DNA of 64,000 nt from Streptomyces sp. B93 (GTDB lineage Bacteria; Actinomycetota; Actinomycetes; Streptomycetales; Streptomycetaceae), in the NCBI RefSeq assembly GCF_018070565.1, contig NZ_JAGPXL010000024.1, positions 1-64,000 of the forward strand, given 5' to 3'. The stretch's first letter is position 1; each line of letters opens with the position of its first letter. This document shows positions 24,708-33,673 of the stretch, piece after piece. The notes under the pieces were generated by a model. The model did no database searches and was not told where the DNA came from. It worked only from the letters and a program-made list of their open reading frames with translations. The position numbers were made by a program, and so were the translations under genes.

Positions 24708-26561
24708 TCAGTCGTCTTCGTTGTCGCCGAAGTCGGGGCGGACGTCACGGGCGGCCATGATCTCGTCGTTGGAGGTGCCGGCGGCGACCATCGGCCACAC
24801 CATGGCGTCCTCGTGGACGACGAAGTCGACGACGACCGGGCGGTCGTTGATGGAGTTCGCCTCCTCGATGACCTTGTCGAGGTCGGCCGGGTCCTCGCAG
24901 CGGATCGCGTAGCAGCCCATGGCCTCGGACAGCTTCACGAAGTCGGGGACCCGGGTGCCGCGCGCCTGCGGGTTGACGTCGTCCGGGCCGGAGTGCAGCA
25001 CGGTGTTGGAGTAGCGCTGGTTGTAGAACAGCGTCTGCCACTGGCGGACCATCCCCAGGGCGCCGTTGTTGATGATGGCGACCTTGATCGGGATGTTGTT
25101 CAGGGCGCAGGTGGTCAGCTCCTGGTTGGTCATCTGGAAGCAGCCGTCGCCGTCGATCGCCCAGACCGCGCGGTCCGGCGCCCCGGCCTTGGCGCCCATG
25201 GCGGCCGGGACCGCGTAGCCCATCGTCCCGGCGCCGCCGGAGTTCAGCCAGGTGGCGGGCTTCTCGTACTCGATGAAGTGCGCCGCCCACATCTGGTGCT
25301 GGCCGACGCCCGCCGCGAAGATCGTGCCCTCGGGGGCGAGCTGTCCGATCCGCTCGATGACCTGCTGCGGGGAGAGCGAGCCGTCCTCGGGCTGGTCGTA
25401 GCCGAGCGGGTAGGTCTCGCGCCAGCGGTTCAGGTCGTTCCACCAAGCGCTGTAGTCGCCTTGGTGGCCCTCGCTGTGCTCCTTCTGCACCGCCTGGATC
25501 AGATCGGCGATGACCTCGCGGGCGTCCCCGACGATCGGCACGTCGGCGGCGCGGTTCTTGCCGATCTCCGCGGGGTCGATGTCGGCATGGACGATCTTGG
25601 CGTACGGGGCGAAGCTGTCCAGCTTGCCGGTGACGCGGTCGTCGAAGCGGGCGCCGAGGGCGACGATCAGGTCGGCCTTCTGCAGCGCGGTGACGGCGGT
25701 GACCGAACCGTGCATGCCCGGCATTCCCACGTGCAGCGGGTGGCTGTCGGGGAACGCGCCGAGCGCCATCAGGGTGGTGGTGACGGGCGCTCCGGTGAGT
25801 TCGGCGAGGACCTTCAGTTCCGCGGTGGCCCCGGCCTTGAGGACGCCGCCGCCGACGTAGAGGACCGGGCGGCGGGCGGCGGTGATCAGCTTGGCGGCCT
25901 CACGGATCTGCTTGGCGTGCGGCTTGGTGACGGGCCGGTAGCCGGGCAGGTCCATGGTGGGCGGCCAGGAGAAGGTGGTCTGCGCCTGGAGGATGTCCTT
26001 GGGGATGTCGACCAGGACCGGTCCGGGGCGTCCGGTGGAGGCGATGTGGAACGCCTGCGCGATCGCCCGGGGGATGTCCTCCGCCTTGGTGACCAGGAAG
26101 CTGTGCTTGGTGATCGGCATGGTGATGCCGACGATGTCCGCCTCCTGGAAGGCGTCCGTGCCGATCGACTTGGACACCACCTGGCCGGTGATCGCGACCA
26201 GCGGCACGGAGTCCATGTGCGCGTCGGCGATCGGGGTGACCAGGTTGGTGGCGCCGGGTCCGGAGGTCGCCATGCAGACGCCGACCTTGCCGGTGGCCTG
26301 GGCGTAGCCGGTGGCGGCGTGCCCGGCGCCCTGCTCGTGGCGGACCAGCACGTGGCGGACCCGGGTGGAGTCCATCAGCGGGTCGTACGCCGGCAGGATC
26401 GTGCCCCCTGGAATGCCGAATACCGTGTCGGCGCCGACCTCCTCAAGCGAGCGGATGAGGGACTGCGCACCCGTCACGCGCTCGGGGGCGGACTGGTGTC
26501 CTCCGGATCGGGGCCGCGGCTGCGGGTGATGGGCCCCGGTGGCCTGCTCGGTCATCGGCAT
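24708..26561 (-). CDS. ilvB: Acetolactate synthase large (catalytic) subunit
   Basis: A 617-residue thiamine-diphosphate enzyme joining two pyruvates (or pyruvate and 2-oxobutyrate). The catalytic Glu is in VRHEQGAGHAATGYAQATG, FAD-binding segments are in the middle domain, and the cofactor motif GDGCFQMTNQELTTC begins the GDG-X-N region. The start is ATG 26561 (MPMTEQATG); an ATG six bases further in is also possible. It is the first gene of ilvB-ilvN-ilvC and is preceded by an attenuator with a leader peptide. Confidence 0.94.
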   Translation of the reverse strand: MPMTEQATGAHHPQPRPRSGGHQSAPERVTGAQSLIRSLEEVGADTVFGIPGGTILPAYDPLMDSTRVRHVLVRHEQGAGHAATGYAQATGKVGVCMATSGPGATNLVTPIADAHMDSVPLVAITGQVVSKSIGTDAFQEADIVGITMPITKHSFLVTKAEDIPRAIAQAFHIASTGRPGPVLVDIPKDILQAQTTFSWPPTMDLPGYRPVTKPHAKQIREAAKLITAARRPVLYVGGGVLKAGATAELKVLAELTGAPVTTTLMALGAFPDSHPLHVGMPGMHGSVTAVTALQKADLIVALGARFDDRVTGKLDSFAPYAKIVHADIDPAEIGKNRAADVPIVGDAREVIADLIQAVQKEHSEGHQGDYSAWWNDLNRWRETYPLGYDQPEDGSLSPQQVIERIGQLAPEGTIFAAGVGQHQMWAAHFIEYEKPATWLNSGGAGTMGYAVPAAMGAKAGAPDRAVWAIDGDGCFQMTNQELTTCALNNIPIKVAIINNGALGMVRQWQTLFYNQRYSNTVLHSGPDDVNPQARGTRVPDFVKLSEAMGCYAIRCEDPADLDKVIEEANSINDRPVVVDFVVHEDAMVWPMVAAGTSNDEIMAARDVRPDFGDNEDD

Positions 26562-26636
26562 TCTCTTCTCGATGCTGAGGGTTTTTGCGAGTTTTGTGCG
26601 GAGTGGGGGCTGGGGCACGACAGGTGCCTGTGCAAC

Positions 26637-26670
26637 AAAAAACCCCTCGTGCCATAAGGCAAGCGAGGGG
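26637..26670 (-). terminator. ilvB attenuator terminator
   Basis: On the minus strand CCCCTCG pairs with CGAGGGG around an inner GCC/GGC stem, followed by TTTTTT. It sits between the leader peptide and ilvB, so it is a regulated terminator. Confidence 0.9.
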
Positions 26671-26724
26671 AGCGCGCCGGGTGGGGTCGCTGGGAGTTCC
26701 GGGTCCGTCCGGACGTCACCAGCT

Positions 26725-26766
26725 TCAGCCGACGCGCTTTCCAAGTACGAGAATTCGGGTGCGCAT
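26725..26766 (-). CDS. ilvB leader peptide (13 aa)
   Basis: A 13-codon ORF encoding MRTRILVLGKRVG with GGAGGG upstream. Its middle has Ile-Leu-Val-Leu (ATT CTC GTA CTT), three of them rare codons here. This peptide is the known conserved leader of actinobacterial ilvBNC operons: ribosome stalling when branched-chain amino acids are scarce prevents the terminator. It was identified by direct reading of the sequence. Confidence 0.93.
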   Translation of the reverse strand: MRTRILVLGKRVG

Positions 26767-26797
26767 GGCACAGACCCTCCCCCCGGCACGCACCGAC

Positions 26798-26803
26798 TGT
26801 CAA
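26798..26803 (-). promoter_or_regulatory. TTGACA box upstream of the ilvB leader
   Basis: A perfect -35 hexamer (minus strand) lies 31 bases before the leader ATG, overlapping the 3' end of the upstream GGDEF gene. No good -10 box follows at 17 bases, so the promoter is only tentative. Confidence 0.35.
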
Positions 26804-29800
26804 GTGGGTGGGACGGGAGTCTCATCATGTGAACGCAGCGGTGTGCCGAGGGCGGGACCGGCGCTGAGGACGCTGGTCATACCGTTGGTCACCCCGCTGG
26901 CGTAGACCCCCGCGCCCCCGCCGACACAGGCGGGCTCGGCCGGTGCGTGCGGCACCGGGCAGTGGCCGGAAGTGAGCGCCCGGCGCAGCCGGTACTCGTC
27001 CAGCGGGCCGGAGAACGCCATGCCCTGCCCGTGCGTGCAGCCCAGCGCGCGCAGGGCGGTCACCTGCTCCGGGAGGTCCACGCCGTCGGCCACGGACGAC
27101 AGCCCGAGGTCGGCGGCGATCCGCAGCAGCCCGCCGGTGATCTTGTGCAGCCTGGCGGACTCGACGACGCCCTCGACCAGCGAGCGGTCGAGCTTCAGCA
27201 CGTCGACGGGGAGCCTGCGCAGCGCCGTGACGGCCGAGAAGCCGCCGCCGAAGCCGTCCAGGGCGATGCGCACCCCGAGCCGCCTGAGGCCGCCCAGGCG
27301 GCGCTCCAGGTCGTCCAGGGGGACCCTGGCGTCGATGTCGGACAGCTCTATGGCGAGCGATCCGGACGGCAGCCCGTGCCGGGTGAGCAGCGCCTCCACG
27401 GAGCCCAGCGGCATCGAGCGGTCCAGCAGCCGACGGGCGCTCATCCGGACCACCACCGGGACGGAGAGACCGGTCGTGGTCCGCTCCGCGGCCTGCTCCA
27501 CGGCTTCCTGGAGCAGCCAGCGGTCCAGCTCCGCGGTGCGGTCGCTGTCCTCCGCCACGCGCAGGAACTCCGCGGGCGTGAACAGCACGCCCTGGGACGA
27601 CCGCCAGCGGGCCTGCGCGGCGACCGATGTGATCCGGCCGTCGGCCAGCGACACCACGGGCTGGTGCAGCAGCGTGAACTCGCCGTCGTGCAGCGCCGCC
27701 CGCAGCCGGGTGGCCAGTTCCGCCTTGCGTACGACGTCCTGCTGCATCTGTGGTCTGTACAGCTCGACCCGGCCTTTTCCGGCCGATTTCGCGCGGTACA
27801 TCGCCAGGTCGGCGTTGCGCAGCAACTCGCCCGCGCCGAGGCCCGGTTCGGCGAAGGCGACGCCGATGGAGGCGGCGACACGGACATCGTTGCCGTCGAT
27901 GACGTACGGCTGCGACAGCGTGATCCTGAGGCGGTCGGCCAGTTCCAGGATGTGCCGTTCGCGGGCCGCGCGGTCGCGGGCGCCGTCCGAGACGATGAGG
28001 GCGGCGAACTCGTCGCCGCCGAGCCGGGCGGCGGTGTCGCCCTTGCGGACCGCCTCCTGGAGCCGCCGGGCGGCGTGCACCAGGAGTTCGTCACCGGCCT
28101 GGTGGCCGATGGTGTCGTTGACCGCCTTGAAGCCGTCCAGGTCGATGAAGAGCACCGCCGTGCCCCGTAGCGCGGCGCCGCGGTCGGTGGCACGGCGGCC
28201 GGACAGCGCCTGCTGCACCCGCTTGGTGAACAGGGCGCGGTTGGGCAGGTCGGTGAGCGGGTCGTGCTCGGCGTTGTGCTGGAGCTGCGCCTGGAGGCGC
28301 ACACGCTCGGTCACGTCGCGGCTGTTGAAGATCAGGCCGCCGTGGTGGCGGTTGACGGTGGACTCGACGTTCAGCCAGCCCCCGCCGCCGGAGCGGAAGC
28401 GGCACTCGATACGGGTCGTGGGTTCCTCCAGCGGGCTGGCGGCGAGGAAGCGGCGCACCTCGTGCACCACGCAGCCCAGGTCCTCCGGGTGGATGAGATC
28501 GGCCAGTTCGGTGCCCACCAGTTCCTCGGCGGGGCGGCCGTAGACCCCGGCGGCGGCCGGGGAGACGTACCGGAGGATGCCGTTGGGCGCGGCGATCATG
28601 ATGACGTCGCTGGAGCCCTGCACCAGGGAGCGGAAGTGGTTCTCCTTCTGCGCCAGTTCCTGGGTGAGGGTGATGTTGTCGAGCAGCATGATGCCCTGCC
28701 GGACCACGAGGGCCAGCACGACCGTGCCACCCGTGAAGAGCACCACGCGGTCGACGCTGCGGCCGTTGAGGACGTTGTAGAGGATGCCCAGGGTGCAGAC
28801 GGCGGCGGCGAGGTACGGCGTGAGGGCGGCCAGGGAGCCGGTGATGGGCCGGGTGGTCAGATAGCGGCTGTGCTCGCCCTGCTGCCCGGCGCCCGGCGGC
28901 TGGGGTGGCCTCGCCTGGGGCGGGGTGGGTCCCGGGCGCTGGCCCGGCACGTGCTCGTGCACCACGCGCGTGTGCTGCTCCTCCGCGCCCTGACCGTGCC
29001 GGGGCGCGGCCCAGGGGGCGTACGCCAGGAGCAGCGATCCGGCGAACCAGCCCGCGTCGAGCAACTGTCCGGAGCTGTAGTTGTCGTGCAGCAGCGGGGA
29101 GGTGAACAGGGCGTCGCACATCACGGTCAGGGCCAGCGCGCCGATCGCGGTGTTGACGGCGGAGCGGTTGGCGCCCGAGCGCCGGAAGTGCAGTGCGAGC
29201 ACCATGCTGACCAGGGCGATGTCCAGCAGCGGGTACGCCAGTGACAGCGCGGTGTGCGAGACGCTGGCGCCCTCGACGCTCGCCGTCTGGGCCAGCGCGA
29301 GGCTCCACGACAGGGTCAGCAGCGAGCCGCCGATCAGCCAGGCGTCCAGCGCCAGACAGCCCCAGCCCGCCTTCGTCACCGGCCGCTTGGCGAGCACCAG
29401 CAGGCCGACGATGGCGGGCGGCGCGAAGCACAGGAAGAACAGGTCGGCGTAGCTGGGGCTGGGCACCTCGCGGTCCAGCACGACCTCGTACCAGCCCCAG
29501 ACCGCGTTGCCGAGGGCGGCCATCACCGAGGAGAGGGCGAACAGCAGCCAGGCGGGGCGGAAGGGCACCCGGCGGCTGCGGGCGTACAACAGGCAGGACA
29601 CGGCGGCCGTGGCGGCGGCGGCGCTCAGTCCGAAGTCGCCCATGATCAGGGCCAGTTGCTCCGTGCCCCAGCCGAGCGCGGAACCGACGGCGTATCCCGC
29701 GCAGACGAGGGCCAGCAGCAGTTGGTGGACCACGGTCGCCCCGCCCCTGATGCCACCGCCGGTCCGGCTGCCCGGCCCGCCGGGGGCGAACGGGCGGCGC

Positions 29801-30111
29801 GGCAGCGGGGCGCCGGAGGGCGGGTGCGGGCGCGGGGTCGCGTCGAGGGTGGTGGCGGTCGGCGGCGAGTTCACCGGGGCCTCCCGGTCCGCACCGCTGT
29901 CCGGTCCCGCTGGTCCCGGTGGGCCGGGCGCGCGTGCCTCCTGCGGCTGCCGGGCCTGCGGTGCTGCTGAGTGTGGTGCTGCTGGCTGTGGTGAAGGCCG
30001 CTCCGGTGGAGGCCATGGAGGCCGCCGGGGGCCGGGTGTGGACCGCGTCTGGACGCGGCCCTGCGCCAGGGTCGCCGTCGGCGGTCCCGCCGCGTCGGAT
30101 CGTTGGTCCAT
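26800..30111 (-). CDS. Membrane PAS-GGDEF-EAL protein with degenerate EAL domain
   Basis: A 1103-residue c-di-GMP signalling protein. Residues 1-125 are Pro-rich and disordered. Several membrane segments follow (about 127-470) with a Pro-rich break near 370-415, then a PAS domain (about 490-605), GGDEF (about 615-785) and EAL (about 795-1045). The GGDEF motif is intact (RLGGDEF, 698-702), with an RxxD inhibitory site (RKGD) five residues before it, so it should make c-di-GMP. The EAL domain is degenerate: the EAL Glu is Ala (SVAAQARW) and DDFG is DGFG. It resembles, from memory, SCO5511 (called CdgF). ATG 30111 start. Confidence 0.88.
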   Translation of the reverse strand: MDQRSDAAGPPTATLAQGRVQTRSTPGPRRPPWPPPERPSPQPAAPHSAAPQARQPQEARAPGPPGPAGPDSGADREAPVNSPPTATTLDATPRPHPPSGAPLPRRPFAPGGPGSRTGGGIRGGATVVHQLLLALVCAGYAVGSALGWGTEQLALIMGDFGLSAAAATAAVSCLLYARSRRVPFRPAWLLFALSSVMAALGNAVWGWYEVVLDREVPSPSYADLFFLCFAPPAIVGLLVLAKRPVTKAGWGCLALDAWLIGGSLLTLSWSLALAQTASVEGASVSHTALSLAYPLLDIALVSMVLALHFRRSGANRSAVNTAIGALALTVMCDALFTSPLLHDNYSSGQLLDAGWFAGSLLLAYAPWAAPRHGQGAEEQHTRVVHEHVPGQRPGPTPPQARPPQPPGAGQQGEHSRYLTTRPITGSLAALTPYLAAAVCTLGILYNVLNGRSVDRVVLFTGGTVVLALVVRQGIMLLDNITLTQELAQKENHFRSLVQGSSDVIMIAAPNGILRYVSPAAAGVYGRPAEELVGTELADLIHPEDLGCVVHEVRRFLAASPLEEPTTRIECRFRSGGGGWLNVESTVNRHHGGLIFNSRDVTERVRLQAQLQHNAEHDPLTDLPNRALFTKRVQQALSGRRATDRGAALRGTAVLFIDLDGFKAVNDTIGHQAGDELLVHAARRLQEAVRKGDTAARLGGDEFAALIVSDGARDRAARERHILELADRLRITLSQPYVIDGNDVRVAASIGVAFAEPGLGAGELLRNADLAMYRAKSAGKGRVELYRPQMQQDVVRKAELATRLRAALHDGEFTLLHQPVVSLADGRITSVAAQARWRSSQGVLFTPAEFLRVAEDSDRTAELDRWLLQEAVEQAAERTTTGLSVPVVVRMSARRLLDRSMPLGSVEALLTRHGLPSGSLAIELSDIDARVPLDDLERRLGGLRRLGVRIALDGFGGGFSAVTALRRLPVDVLKLDRSLVEGVVESARLHKITGGLLRIAADLGLSSVADGVDLPEQVTALRALGCTHGQGMAFSGPLDEYRLRRALTSGHCPVPHAPAEPACVGGGAGVYASGVTNGMTSVLSAGPALGTPLRSHDETPVPPT

Positions 30112-30333
30112 AGGCCGTGCATCGCCCGTCGCCCCCCTCGCAGTCTGAAATGTCCATCCCCGGCGCCGAACGGGTCACGGCGCTGCCCCTGTCGGGACGA
30201 TACACCAGGATCGTCACTCAGGGACATAGGTTCTCTACGCTCCGTGACCACCAGCGGGAACGCGGGCACGGACCGCACCCGGAGGGTTGCGGACCGTGCC
30301 CGAAGCGAACCGTACGACCGCCGCGTCCCGTCG

Positions 30334-31284
30334 CTAGCCGTCCATCGCGCCCGTCGTAAGGATCACGTTGCCCAGCGGCTCCCGGTTCAGAAAACGTCCC
30401 AACTGCTCCACCAGGAGCCGCTCGGCGCGCGGCCGGAACGCGGATGTGGGACCGCCGACGTGCGGGCTGATCAGCACGCCCGGCGCACGCCAGAGGGGAT
30501 GGTCCGCGGGCAGCGGCTCGGGATCGGTGACGTCCAGCGCGGCGGTGATGCGCCCGCCCTCCAGCTCCGCGAGCAGCGCCTTGGTGTCGACGACCGGGCC
30601 GCGGGCCACGTTGACCAGCAGCGCGCCGTCCTTCATCCGGGCCAGGAACTCGGCGTCGACGAGGTGGCGGGTGGCCTCGGTGAGGGGCGTGGAGAGCACC
30701 ACGACGTCCGCCTCGGGGAGCAGGGCGGGCAGTTCGGTGAGCTGGTGCACCGGCCCGCGCGCCGTGGTGCGCTCGGAGCGCGCCACGCGCGCCACCCGCG
30801 CGAGTTCGAAGGGCGCGAGCCGGTCCTCGATCGCGGCGCCGATGGAGCCGTATCCCACGATGAGGACGGTCTTGTCCGCGAGCGCGGGCCGGAAACCACC
30901 GAGCCACTCCCCCCGGTCCTGCGCGCGCACGTAGTCGGGGATGCCGCGCAGCGAGGCGAGGATCAGCGCCAGGGTCAGCTCGGCGGTACTGGCCTCGTGC
31001 ACCCCGCGCGCGTTGCACAGCCGTACTCCCGGGGGCAGATGCCTCAAGCCGGGTGTCACATGGTCGACACCGGCCGACAGGGTCTGCACGACCTTCAGGG
31101 AGCGCATGGCGGGCAGCGGCCGTACGCCGACCCCGGCGGGCTTCATGTACGGCACGACGTAGAAGACGCAGTCGGCCGGGTCCGCGGGGAACTCCTCGGC
31201 GCCGTTCCAGAAGCGGTAGTTCGGCCCCTCCGGAAGCCCCTCGATCTCCTCCGGCGGGATGGGCAGCCACACGTCAGCAGTCAT
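30334..31284 (-). CDS. D-isomer-specific 2-hydroxyacid dehydrogenase
   Basis: A 316-residue NAD(P)-dependent dehydrogenase. The nucleotide fold is VLIVGYGSIGAAIEDRL. The catalytic triad is Arg in VNVARGPVVDTKAL, Glu in DVTDPEPLPADHPL and His in VLISPHVGGPTSAF. The size and layout fit a glyoxylate/hydroxypyruvate reductase-like enzyme, but the substrate is not determined. ATG 31284. It is divergent from the aldo/keto reductase gene with a 75-base gap. Confidence 0.86.
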   Translation of the reverse strand: MTADVWLPIPPEEIEGLPEGPNYRFWNGAEEFPADPADCVFYVVPYMKPAGVGVRPLPAMRSLKVVQTLSAGVDHVTPGLRHLPPGVRLCNARGVHEASTAELTLALILASLRGIPDYVRAQDRGEWLGGFRPALADKTVLIVGYGSIGAAIEDRLAPFELARVARVARSERTTARGPVHQLTELPALLPEADVVVLSTPLTEATRHLVDAEFLARMKDGALLVNVARGPVVDTKALLAELEGGRITAALDVTDPEPLPADHPLWRAPGVLISPHVGGPTSAFRPRAERLLVEQLGRFLNREPLGNVILTTGAMDG

Positions 31285-31359
31285 GGTCAGGAGGCTATGT
31301 CAGGCCCGCGCGGGCGCAGAGGTTAGGTTGGGGGCCGGCAGAGGGAGGGTTACGGCCAG

Positions 31360-32358
31360 GTGGAGCGCAGGACGATCGGCGCGGCGGCGCTCTCGGTGGG
31401 GGCCGTCGGACTCGGGTGCATGCCGATGAGCTGGGCGTACAGCACGTCACGGCAGCGGGGCGAGGAGTCGGTCCGGGCGGTGCACCGCGCCCTCGACCTC
31501 GGGGTGACCCTGCTGGACACCGCCGACATGTACGGCCCCTTCACCAACGAGCTGCTGGTGGGGCGGGTGTTGAAGGAGCGGCGCCAGGACGCCTTCGTGT
31601 CCACCAAGGTCGGACTGCTGGTGGGCGAGCAGCACATCGTCGCCAACGGCCGCCCCGGGTACGTCAGAAGGGCCTGCGACGCGTCCCTGCGGCGGCTCCA
31701 GACCGATGTCATCGACCTCTACCAGCTGCACCGCGCCGACCCCGAGGTGCCCGTGGAGGAGACCTGGGGCGCGATGGCGGACCTGGTGCGGGCGGGGAAG
31801 GTGCGGTCGCTCGGGCTGTGCGCGGTCGGGGCGCGCGGCGGGCGGCGGTCCGGCGGGCGGCTGCACGACACCACGATCCGGCAGCTGGAGCGGGTGCAGC
31901 AGGTCTTCCCGGTGAGCGCGGTGGAGGCGGAGCTGTCGGTGTGGTCGCCGGAGGCGCTGGACGCGCTGCTGCCGTGGTGCGCGGCGCGCGGCGTCGGCTT
32001 CCTCGCCGCGATGCCGCTCGGCAACGGCTTCCTGACCGGCACGCTGACGCCGGGCGAGGGTTTCGAGCCGGACGACATGCGCGCCCGGCACCCCCGCTTC
32101 ACCGCCGAGATGATGGCCGCGAACCAGCCGATCGTCGCCGGACTGCGCCGGGTGGCCGCCCGGCACGGCGGGGAGGTCACCCCGGCTCAGGTGGCGCTGG
32201 CGTGGGTGCTGGCGCAGGGGGGTCATGTGGTTCCGGTGCCGGGGACGAAGCGGGAGCGCTGGGTGGCGGAGAACGCGGCGGCGGCTCAGCTGCGGCTCAC
32301 ACCGGAGGACCTGGCGGCGGTGGGAGAGCTGCCGGGGGCGCAGGGGTCCTGGGAGTAG
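31360..32358 (+). CDS. Aldo/keto reductase
   Basis: A 332-residue NADPH-dependent reductase. Its TIM barrel carries the tetrad Asp and Tyr (LLDTADMYGPFTNE), Lys (VSTKVG) and His (LYQLHRADPEVP), and ends with VPVPGTKRERWVAEN, the cofactor-binding region. The substrate is unknown. The start is GTG 31360 with GGAGGG upstream. It is followed after 142 bases by a lipoprotein dehydrogenase on the same strand. Confidence 0.88.
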   Translation: MERRTIGAAALSVGAVGLGCMPMSWAYSTSRQRGEESVRAVHRALDLGVTLLDTADMYGPFTNELLVGRVLKERRQDAFVSTKVGLLVGEQHIVANGRPGYVRRACDASLRRLQTDVIDLYQLHRADPEVPVEETWGAMADLVRAGKVRSLGLCAVGARGGRRSGGRLHDTTIRQLERVQQVFPVSAVEAELSVWSPEALDALLPWCAARGVGFLAAMPLGNGFLTGTLTPGEGFEPDDMRARHPRFTAEMMAANQPIVAGLRRVAARHGGEVTPAQVALAWVLAQGGHVVPVPGTKRERWVAENAAAAQLRLTPEDLAAVGELPGAQGSWE

Positions 32359-32500
32359 GGGGCGCCCGCGGAACCGGCGGAGCTGGCCGGGCCGGGATTT
32401 CCTGGCCTTCCGGTTCGGGTTCCGGTGATCGGGAACCTGGGAGGCGCGGGCGGTGTATGACAAGTAGAACCTGCCGCTGGACGCCCGCGTCGAAGGGACC

Positions 32501-33673
32501 ATGATCGTGCTACGTCGAGTTGTGCCGGCCGCGGTGGCCGTGGCCGCTCTCCTGCTCACGGCCGGTTGCTCCGGCGACGAGGGAGGGGGAGCAACCGGCG
32601 GCGCGAGCACGGCCCCCGGCCGTACGGCCACGGAGGCCGCCCCGTCCGGTCAGGCGCCCGCCGAGGAGACACCCCCCGCGAAGGGCTCCGCCAAGGTCGT
32701 GCGCACGGTCGCCGAGGGCCTGAACACCCCCTGGGGCCTGGCCGCGCTGCCCGACGGCGACCTGCTGGTCTCCTCCCGCGACGAGGGGACGATCACCCGC
32801 GTCGACACCGAGACCGGCAAGAAGACCGAGGTGGGCGAGGTGCCCGGGGTGTCCCCGGCCGGTGAGGGCGGCCTGATGGGCCTGGCCCTCTCCCCCGACT
32901 ACGCCTCGGACAACATGGTCTACGCCTACTTCACCTCGGCTTCCGACAACCGCATCGTCCGCATGCTCTACGACGCCGACAAGCCCTCCGGCCAGCAGCT
33001 GGGCGCACCGGACACGATCTTCCGGGGCATCCCCAAGGGCTTCATCCACAACGGCGGCCGGATCGCCTTCGGCCCCGACAAGATGCTCTACGCGGGCACG
33101 GGCGAGAGCGGCGAGGAGGGCCTGTCCCAGGACCGGGAGTCCCTCGGCGGCAAGATCCTGCGCCTCACCCCGGAGGGCGACCCGGCACCGGGCAACCCGT
33201 TCGGCGACTCAGCGGTCTACTCGTACGGCCACCGCAACGTCCAGGGCCTGGCCTGGGACACCAAACAGCGCCTGTTCGCCGCGGAGTTCGGCCAGGACAC
33301 CTGGGACGAGCTGAACGCGATCAAGCCGGGCGACAACTACGGCTGGCCGGAGGCCGAGGGCACCACCGACGAGGGCGGCTTCCACAACCCCATAGCCCAG
33401 TGGTCCACCGACGAGGCCTCCCCCAGCGGCATCGCCTACGCCGAGGGCTCCATCTGGATGGCGGGCCTGCGCGGGCAGCGCCTGTGGCGCATCCCCCTCG
33501 ACGGCACCGAGACCTCCGCCGACCCCCAGTCCTTCCTGGAGGGCGACCACGGCCGACTGCGCACGGTGGCCTCCGCGGGCGGCGACAAGCTGTGGCTGAT
33601 CACCAGCGAGACGGACGGCCGCGGTTCCCCGGAGAGCGGCGACGACCGGATCCTGGAGGTGCAGGTGAGCTAG
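32501..33673 (+). CDS. PQQ-dependent sugar dehydrogenase-like lipoprotein
   Basis: A 390-residue exported lipoprotein. The N-terminus is a signal peptide with lipobox TAGC (Cys23), followed by a Gly/Ala/Thr linker. The rest is the six-bladed beta-propeller of the soluble glucose/sorbosone dehydrogenase family, with NTPWGLAALPDGDLLVS, FIHNGGRIAFGPD and VYSYGHRNVQGLAW, the last two being characteristic of the active-site face. It probably oxidises a sugar outside the membrane; Streptomyces do not always make PQQ, so activity is not certain. ATG 32501. Its TAG stop shares the bases CTAG with the convergent gene. Confidence 0.85.
   Translation: MIVLRRVVPAAVAVAALLLTAGCSGDEGGGATGGASTAPGRTATEAAPSGQAPAEETPPAKGSAKVVRTVAEGLNTPWGLAALPDGDLLVSSRDEGTITRVDTETGKKTEVGEVPGVSPAGEGGLMGLALSPDYASDNMVYAYFTSASDNRIVRMLYDADKPSGQQLGAPDTIFRGIPKGFIHNGGRIAFGPDKMLYAGTGESGEEGLSQDRESLGGKILRLTPEGDPAPGNPFGDSAVYSYGHRNVQGLAWDTKQRLFAAEFGQDTWDELNAIKPGDNYGWPEAEGTTDEGGFHNPIAQWSTDEASPSGIAYAEGSIWMAGLRGQRLWRIPLDGTETSADPQSFLEGDHGRLRTVASAGGDKLWLITSETDGRGSPESGDDRILEVQVS

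Noticed and set aside
24045..26657. 870-residue frame antisense to ilvN and ilvB
   Set aside because: The opposite strand encodes well-known enzymes with ribosome sites; this frame has no domain and Asp/Gly/Val-rich shadow composition.
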